Assembly: GCF_000145255.1 (NCBI RefSeq)
Contig: NC_014394.1
Location: 1,302,001 to 1,366,000 of the forward strand
Length of the DNA stretch: 64,000 nt
From: Gallionella capsiferriformans ES-2
GTDB taxonomy: Bacteria; Pseudomonadota; Gammaproteobacteria; Burkholderiales; Gallionellaceae
Direction: 5' to 3'
Positions 58,679-64,000 of this stretch are shown piece by piece; positions within the stretch are counted from its first letter, which is position 1; every line of letters starts with the position of its first letter. The translations under genes and the position numbers were made by a program. Under the pieces are notes generated by a model that was not told the origin of the DNA, made no database searches, and saw only the letters and a program-made list of their open reading frames with translations.

Positions 58679-60283
58679 ATGAAACTGGCTATTGCGCAAA
58701 TCAACTGTGTTTTAGGTGATCTGGCGGGAAATTCCGCGAAAATTTTGCATGCGGCACAGCGCGCCTGTCAGGCAGGTGCGCAATTGATGCTCACACCTGA
58801 ACTGAGTTTGTGCGGATATCCTCCGGAGGATTTGTTGCTGCGCAATGGGTTTTATAAGTCTTGTGCCGCCAGCTTGTCAGAACTTGCCCGGAATATTTCG
58901 GATATTGCCGTGATCGTCGGGCATCCGCACGAGCAGGATGGTAAGCGCTACAACGCGGCATCCCTGTTGCGGGACGGCCGTGTTGAAGCGACCTACTTTA
59001 AGCATTTTCTGCCCAATTACGCCGTGTTCGATGAGGAGCGATATTTTTCCTGCGGGAACGCGCCTATGGTGTTCGAAATGAGCGGGGTTCACTTCGGGGT
59101 CAATATCTGTGAGGATGTATGGGGGTCAGAGGCCGCGAGGGTGGCCGCGCAAGCGGGCGCTGATGTATTGCTGGTTTTGAATGCCTCTCCTTACTCTGTT
59201 GAGAAGCTGGCGTCGCGTCATGAAGTCGTGCGGCAGCGTGTCGCTGAAACGGATATGGCGGTCGTGTATGCCAATATGGTGGGTGGTCAGGATGAGTTGG
59301 TGTTCGATGGTGGCTCTTTTGCAATGGACCGTTCGGGGCGTCTGATAGCGCAAAGCGCGATTTTCGAAGAGACGCTGTCTTATGTGTCTCTTGATGCGCA
59401 TGGTGTCCCGAGCGGTGAGATCGCGGTATTGCCTATGCAGGAAGCGGCTGTTTATCAGGCGATGGTGTTGGGTTTGCGAGATTATGTCGGAAAAAATCGT
59501 TTTCCCGGCGTGTTGCTTGGCTTGTCAGGCGGTATCGATTCTGCATTGACGCTGGCGGTTGCAGTCGATGCCTTGGGGGCGGATAGGGTTCATGCGGTAA
59601 TGATGCCGTCGCCCTATACCGCGCAGATCAGCCTGGATGATTCGCGCGAAATGATCCGGATACTGGGTGTCAGATACGACGAATTTAGTATCGAGCCTGT
59701 CATGGAAAGTTATTTGTCCGTGCTTAGGGCGAGTTTTGCGGGGCGGCCTGAGGATACGACTGAGGAGAATCTGCAGGCGCGTATCCGTGGCAATTTACTG
59801 ATGGCCTTGTCCAATAAGCTGGGGGCTCTGGTGCTGACGACAGGTAATAAATCTGAGATGAGTGTGGGCTATGCGACGCTGTATGGTGATATGGCCGGTG
59901 GTTTCTCGGTGCTGAAGGATGTGGGTAAATTGCTGGTGTATCGTCTGGCGCGCTATCGCAATACGCAAGGGCAGGTGATACCCGAGCGCATTATTACCCG
60001 GGCGCCTAGCGCCGAATTGCGTCACGATCAGACAGATCAGGATAATTTGCCGCCTTATGAGGTGCTGGATGGCATTATGGCATGCTATGTTGAAAAAAAT
60101 CTCTCCATTCCTGAGGTGATCGCAGCGGGTTATCAGGAGGCTGATGTGCGTCGGGTTGTGCGTTTGATACAAAGCAGCGAATACAAGCGTCGTCAGTCAG
60201 CTACCGGTGTCAGAATTACTGAGCGGGGCTACGGAAAAGACTGGCGTTACCCGATTACGGTGCGATATCAGGATCAATTCTGA
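58679..60283 (+). CDS. nadE: Glutamine-dependent NAD+ synthetase
   Basis: Last step of NAD+ synthesis: amidates nicotinic acid adenine dinucleotide, using ammonia released from glutamine. The 534-residue protein fuses an N-terminal nitrilase-type glutaminase (TPELSLCGYPPEDL; FLPNYAVFDEERYF; nucleophile cysteine in GVNICEDVWG) to a C-terminal synthetase with the PP-loop LGLSGGIDSALTLAV. Its length is that of the two-domain form. Confidence 0.96.
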   Translation: MKLAIAQINCVLGDLAGNSAKILHAAQRACQAGAQLMLTPELSLCGYPPEDLLLRNGFYKSCAASLSELARNISDIAVIVGHPHEQDGKRYNAASLLRDGRVEATYFKHFLPNYAVFDEERYFSCGNAPMVFEMSGVHFGVNICEDVWGSEAARVAAQAGADVLLVLNASPYSVEKLASRHEVVRQRVAETDMAVVYANMVGGQDELVFDGGSFAMDRSGRLIAQSAIFEETLSYVSLDAHGVPSGEIAVLPMQEAAVYQAMVLGLRDYVGKNRFPGVLLGLSGGIDSALTLAVAVDALGADRVHAVMMPSPYTAQISLDDSREMIRILGVRYDEFSIEPVMESYLSVLRASFAGRPEDTTEENLQARIRGNLLMALSNKLGALVLTTGNKSEMSVGYATLYGDMAGGFSVLKDVGKLLVYRLARYRNTQGQVIPERIITRAPSAELRHDQTDQDNLPPYEVLDGIMACYVEKNLSIPEVIAAGYQEADVRRVVRLIQSSEYKRRQSATGVRITERGYGKDWRYPITVRYQDQF

Positions 60284-60366
60284 GTTGTTCAGTGCGCCGC
60301 TGGCAGGGGATTTTTCCGTAAAACTTCTACCGGCGGTATGGATACAAAAAAACGCCTGAATGGTAG

Positions 60367-60395
60367 TTCCTTTGTGCGGTATTTTTTGGTATAAT
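60367..60395 (+). promoter_or_regulatory. Candidate promoter of the rimP-nusA-infB operon
   Basis: A perfect TATAAT (60390-60395) is 17 bp downstream of TTCCTT (60367-60372), a weak match to the -35 consensus. It lies 55 bp upstream of rimP. Confidence 0.55.
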
Positions 60396-60410
60396 CCGCG
60401 CGGTTTATTG

Positions 60411-60434
60411 ATGGGCTTTGTGCCCGTTTTTTAT
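60411..60434 (+). terminator. Terminator-like hairpin in the rimP leader
   Basis: TGGGC-TTTGT-GCCCG is followed by TTTTTTATTT, between the TATAAT box and the rimP start. It is short but has the form of an intrinsic terminator and may act as an attenuator for the operon, or end an upstream transcript. Confidence 0.45.
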
Positions 60435-60449
60435 TTGTGGGTTGCGAAC

Positions 60450-60875
60450 ATGGATGTTGTGAAGCTAATAGAAGTTACGGTAAGTGGCTTGGGGTACGAG
60501 TTGGTCGATGTTGAACGCGCAGGTCGTGGTTTGTTGCGCGTGTTTATCGACAAGCCTGACGGTATTGCTGTGGAAGATTGTCAGGTCGTCAGCAATCAGT
60601 TGACGCGCTTGTTTACGGTTGAGAATATTGATTACGACCGGCTTGAAGTCTCTTCGCCCGGTCTTGATCGTGCATTGAAAAAAGAGGCGGATTTTATTCG
60701 CTTTGTCGGGCAAAAAGCGCAAATTAAGTTGCGTATGCCGATTGCAGCACGCAAAAACTTTATCGGTGTGATCGGTGAGATTAACGACGGTGTGTTGCAG
60801 TTGGATGTAGAGGGTGTTCCGGTCGCAATCGAGTTGACCAATGTAGACAAGGCACGTTTAGTGCCGACATTTTAG
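60450..60875 (+). CDS. rimP: Ribosome maturation factor RimP
   Basis: Needed for 30S subunit maturation. The 141-residue protein begins [22 protein letters not shown] and has the conserved [13 protein letters not shown], then [13 protein letters not shown]. The frame is open 30 codons upstream with no family similarity, so the start at 60450 is chosen. It heads the standard rimP-nusA-infB operon. Confidence 0.95.
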   Translation: MDVVKLIEVTVSGLGYELVDVERAGRGLLRVFIDKPDGIAVEDCQVVSNQLTRLFTVENIDYDRLEVSSPGLDRALKKEADFIRFVGQKAQIKLRMPIAARKNFIGVIGEINDGVLQLDVEGVPVAIELTNVDKARLVPTF

Positions 60876-60917
60876 AATTTAATGCTCGCAGCTTGAGCGT
60901 ATAGCCGGAGAGATGGT

Positions 60918-62390
60918 ATGAGTCGTGAAGTTTTGTTGCTGGTAGATGCGTTGTCACGTGAAAAGAACGTGGACAAGGAAGTTGTTTTTTCTGCGCTGGA
61001 ATCAGCGTTGGCGTCCGCTACCAAGAAGCGATTTGAAGATGAGGCCGATGTGCGGGTTGCAATCGACCGCAATACGGGTGAATTCGAGTCCTTCCGTTGC
61101 TGGGAGGTAATGGACGATGAAACGTTTGAGACGCCAGATCTGCATATCAAGCTCGAAGAGGCGTTAAAGCGCGACCCGGCTATTGCGCTGGGCGGTTTTA
61201 TTGAAGAGCCGTTGGAGTCGGTTGATTTTGGCCGTATCGGTGCGCAGGCTGCCAAACAAGTGATTTTTCAGAAGATACGCGATGCGGAGCGTGAGCAGAT
61301 TCTGGCTGACTTTATGGATCGTAAGGAACATCTGGTGTCCGGCACGGTTAAGCGTCTGGAACGCGGCAGTGCGATTGTCGAATTTGGCAAAATCGAGGCC
61401 TTGTTGCCACGCGATCAGATGATTCCTAAGGAAAATATGCGCATCGGCGATCGCGTCAGAGCGCATCTGTTGCGCGTTGATCGCGGTCCGCGCGGTCCTC
61501 AGGTGATTCTGTCGCGCACTTCGACGGATTTGCTGGTCAAGCTGTTCGAATTAGAAGTGCCTGAAATCGAAGAAAACTTGCTTGAAATCGTCGGTGCTGC
61601 CCGCGATCCGGGTTCCCGCGCAAAGATTGCGGTGCAATCGCATGATCAGCGCATCGATCCTATCGGTACCTGTGTCGGTATGCGCGGCTCGCGTGTGCAA
61701 AGCGTGACCAATGAATTGGCGGGTGAGCGCGTCGATATCATCTTGTGGTCCGAAGATCCGGCAACTTATGTGATCAATTCGCTCGCACCTGCTGAAGTGT
61801 CCAGCATCGTCGTCGATGAAGACCGTCATAGTATGGACGTTGTGGTTGAAGAAGAAAATCTGGCGCAGGCGATCGGTCGTGGCGGTCAGAATGTTCGACT
61901 GGCCAGTGAGATGACGGGTTGGGAGCTCAATATTATGACCGTTGAGCAGGCTCAGGAAAAGCACGATCAGGAATTTGTCAAAACACGTGCGATTTTCATG
62001 GAAAAGCTGGATGTCGATGAGGAAGTTGCCGATATTCTGGTGCAGGAAGGTTTTGCGACCCTGGAAGAGGTTGCTTATGTGCCGGTTGAAGAGATGCTGG
62101 AGATCGAGACTTTTGACGAAGATACGGTCAACGAGTTGCGCAGTCGTGCGCGCAATGCGCTGTTGAATGCCGCGCTGGTCAGTGAAGAAAAGGTAGAGCA
62201 CGGAATTGACGGTTTGCTCAAGTTGGATGGTATGAACGATGAGTTGGCGCGCGAATTGGCCGTTAAGGGCGTTACGACTCAGGAGCAGTTGGCCGATCTG
62301 GATGTGGATGAATTGGTGGAGTTGTCCGGTCTGGATGCGGATGTTGCCAATGCGCTGATCATGGCGGCACGTGCGCCCTGGTTCGCGTAA
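60918..62390 (+). CDS. nusA: Transcription termination/antitermination factor NusA
   Basis: Binds RNA polymerase and modulates pausing, termination and antitermination. The 490-residue protein has the N-terminal polymerase-binding domain (1-125), S1 (about 132-200, [17 protein letters not shown]), two KH domains ([28 protein letters not shown]) and two C-terminal acidic helix-hairpin repeats (about 355-490), as in proteobacterial NusA. Confidence 0.97.
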   Translation: MSREVLLLVDALSREKNVDKEVVFSALESALASATKKRFEDEADVRVAIDRNTGEFESFRCWEVMDDETFETPDLHIKLEEALKRDPAIALGGFIEEPLESVDFGRIGAQAAKQVIFQKIRDAEREQILADFMDRKEHLVSGTVKRLERGSAIVEFGKIEALLPRDQMIPKENMRIGDRVRAHLLRVDRGPRGPQVILSRTSTDLLVKLFELEVPEIEENLLEIVGAARDPGSRAKIAVQSHDQRIDPIGTCVGMRGSRVQSVTNELAGERVDIILWSEDPATYVINSLAPAEVSSIVVDEDRHSMDVVVEEENLAQAIGRGGQNVRLASEMTGWELNIMTVEQAQEKHDQEFVKTRAIFMEKLDVDEEVADILVQEGFATLEEVAYVPVEEMLEIETFDEDTVNELRSRARNALLNAALVSEEKVEHGIDGLLKLDGMNDELARELAVKGVTTQEQLADLDVDELVELSGLDADVANALIMAARAPWFA

Positions 62391-62520
62391 TTAAAGTTTC
62401 AAAGGTGCGGCGAACAGTTTCGTCGCGCAGCATGTTGTGTTTTTTGCATAACTTTGCTGGTTAATGTACGGATTGTTTGCATCACCGGGGCAGAGATGCC
62501 CGTTGGTTTAAAGGATGGTA

Positions 62521-64000
62521 ATGGGAAAATTAGACGTAACACAATTTGCGGTTGAGCTGGGTCTGCCGGTGGCTTTGTTGTTGGAACAGTTGCATGCCGC
62601 AGGCGGCAAGCAATCGGATGCGGCGGATTTGGTTTCTGAACAAGATAAGGCTAAATTGCTCGAACATCTTCGTCACGCACATGGTGCGGACAATGCTGCC
62701 AAAAAGATCACGCTGACTCGCCGTGAGACGACAGAAATTCAGAGTTCGGATAAGTCCGGACGCGCACGTACGATCCAGGTAGAAGTGCGCAAGCGCCGCA
62801 TCGTGGCGCCCATGTCTATTGAGTCCGTACAAGCTGCCGCACCTGTGGTGCTAACCAGCGCGGAGCAAATTAAAGTGCTCGGCACGGCTGAACTCGATTC
62901 GCGTGAACAGGAAGCGAAGTTACAGGCGGAGCTAGCCGCACGGCAGGAGGCGGAATTAATTGCGCGCCAGGCGTTCAATAAGCGTCGCGCTGAAAAACTG
63001 GCGCAAGTCGAAGCGCCCGTTGTAAAGGCTGCCTTGCAAGCTCCGGTTAAAGAAGACGTCGCAGCGGAAGTGCCCGCAGCGGTGGTCGCTGACATCGAGC
63101 CGGTTGCGTCTCAGCCCATCAAGCCTCAAGCGGCTGAAGTCGCACAGGGCACGTTGCATAAACCAACCATGCGCCCCGGCGATAAGGTGATCAGGCCGGA
63201 CAGAAAGCCTAAGGTTGAAGTGGCTGCTGCGGCACCTGCCGCTCGCGAAGATAAGCCGGGTAAGCGTGTGCCTGCCAAGACGACAACGCGTGTGCCGCCG
63301 AAAACGACGACTAAAGAAAAGTCATGGGCGATGCCGGTTCGTGCGCCTAAGCATGGCCGTCATGGTAAACAGGTGGTCGATGAAGCGGCTCATGCCTTTA
63401 CGTTGCCGACCGAAGCGGTTGTGCGCGAAGTGGCTGTTCCTGAAACGATTGTTGTGGCCGAGTTGGCACAGAAGTTGTCCGTCAAAGCGGTAGAAGTGAT
63501 CAAAGTGCTGATGAAGATGGGCATGATGGTGACGATCAATCAGGTGTTGGATCAGGAAACGGCGATGATCGTCGTTGAAGAATTGGGTCATGTGGCTAAG
63601 GCTGCCAAACTCGATGATCCGGATGCCTATTTGATGGATGACGAAGTGCATCACGATGTTGAATCACTGCCGCGTGCGCCGGTTGTCACCGTCATGGGTC
63701 ACGTCGATCACGGTAAGACCTCCTTGCTCGATTATATTCGCCGCACCCGTGTGGTGTCGGGTGAAGCGGGCGGGATTACGCAGCATATCGGCGCATATCA
63801 CGTTGAAACGCCGCGCGGTATGGTCTCTTTCCTGGATACGCCGGGTCACGAAGCGTTTACCGCGATGCGTGCCCGTGGTGCCAAGGCGACCGATATCGTT
63901 ATTCTGGTTGTCGCCGCAGATGACGGCGTGATGCCGCAAACTAAAGAAGCGATCGCCCATGCTAAGGCCGGCAGTGTGCCGATTGTGGTTGCGATCACCA
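62521..64000 (+). CDS. infB: Translation initiation factor IF-2, 5' part (runs off the window)
   Basis: GTPase that places initiator tRNA on the 30S subunit. The visible 493 residues start [16 protein letters not shown] (IF2 N-terminal domain) behind AAAGGATGGTA. A long charged alanine/lysine-rich linker follows (about 60-310), then a second IF2_N module near 320-370. The G domain begins with the P-loop GHVDHGKTS (about residue 392) and [10 protein letters not shown]. The rest lies beyond 64000. Confidence 0.96.
   Translation, partial: MGKLDVTQFAVELGLPVALLLEQLHAAGGKQSDAADLVSEQDKAKLLEHLRHAHGADNAAKKITLTRRETTEIQSSDKSGRARTIQVEVRKRRIVAPMSIESVQAAAPVVLTSAEQIKVLGTAELDSREQEAKLQAELAARQEAELIARQAFNKRRAEKLAQVEAPVVKAALQAPVKEDVAAEVPAAVVADIEPVASQPIKPQAAEVAQGTLHKPTMRPGDKVIRPDRKPKVEVAAAAPAAREDKPGKRVPAKTTTRVPPKTTTKEKSWAMPVRAPKHGRHGKQVVDEAAHAFTLPTEAVVREVAVPETIVVAELAQKLSVKAVEVIKVLMKMGMMVTINQVLDQETAMIVVEELGHVAKAAKLDDPDAYLMDDEVHHDVESLPRAPVVTVMGHVDHGKTSLLDYIRRTRVVSGEAGGITQHIGAYHVETPRGMVSFLDTPGHEAFTAMRARGAKATDIVILVVAADDGVMPQTKEAIAHAKAGSVPIVVAIT

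Overview
The core genome here looks like a betaproteobacterium. The runs hfq-hflX-hflK-hflC-hisZ-purA, rnr-rlmB and rimP-nusA-infB, and the divergent rne/rluC pair, are typical of that class. A pyrophosphate-dependent phosphofructokinase beside a soluble pyrophosphatase would suit the Gallionellaceae/Nitrosomonadales. I infer that placement from gene content only; no rRNA gene is present.

Layout. Positions 1-2512 are chromosomal: the start of aconitase A (minus strand), a 23-codon basic micro-gene and the potassium transporter kup. Positions 2518-36071 are a complete Tn7-like transposon of 33,554 bp. It is flanked by a perfect 5-bp duplication (TTACT at 2513-2517 and 36072-36076). Each tip begins TGTT, and each end carries three TnsB-type sites (consensus AATAAAGTTCTTTCCT), widely spaced on the left and in a 20-bp tandem on the right. 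Its right end abuts folD, and the duplicated bases include the folD stop codon. Positions 36072-64000 return to core genes: folD, ppa, PPi-pfk, a low-Mr phosphatase, rne, rluC, several small or hypothetical genes, a CBS-GGDEF cyclase, the hfq/hfl run, hisZ, purA, tRNA-Leu(CAG), rnr, rlmB, an OmpA-like protein, nadE, rimP, nusA and the 5' part of infB.

Inside the transposon, a minus-strand operon encodes TnsA, TnsB, TnsC, a TnsD-like protein and a second, shorter TniQ-family protein. There is no TnsE, Cas gene or CRISPR array. A separate upstream gene (30144-31115) and the tns operon both carry the palindrome CTAGCTGGCTAG upstream, which suggests a shared operator and an autoregulator. The cargo is almost entirely anti-phage or anti-plasmid. 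It comprises a type I Wadjet operon (jetABCD, minus strand) and, divergent from it, a ten-gene plus-strand run: WYL regulator, GmrSD-like nuclease, hsdM, hsdS, Abi_C protein, hsdR, TIR protein with a membrane tail, ThsB-like TIR protein, unknown 188-aa protein, and TIR protein with a C-terminal extension. A stand-alone TIR-NTPase-TPR protein lies near the right end, next to an IS256-family insertion that has its own 8-bp target duplication.

The points most worth following are the insertion at the folD stop codon, the three-TIR-plus-unknown cluster at 19569-22097, the putative operator/regulator pair controlling transposition, and the second TniQ protein. Functions are assigned from recognisable motifs and family knowledge; no searches were run.
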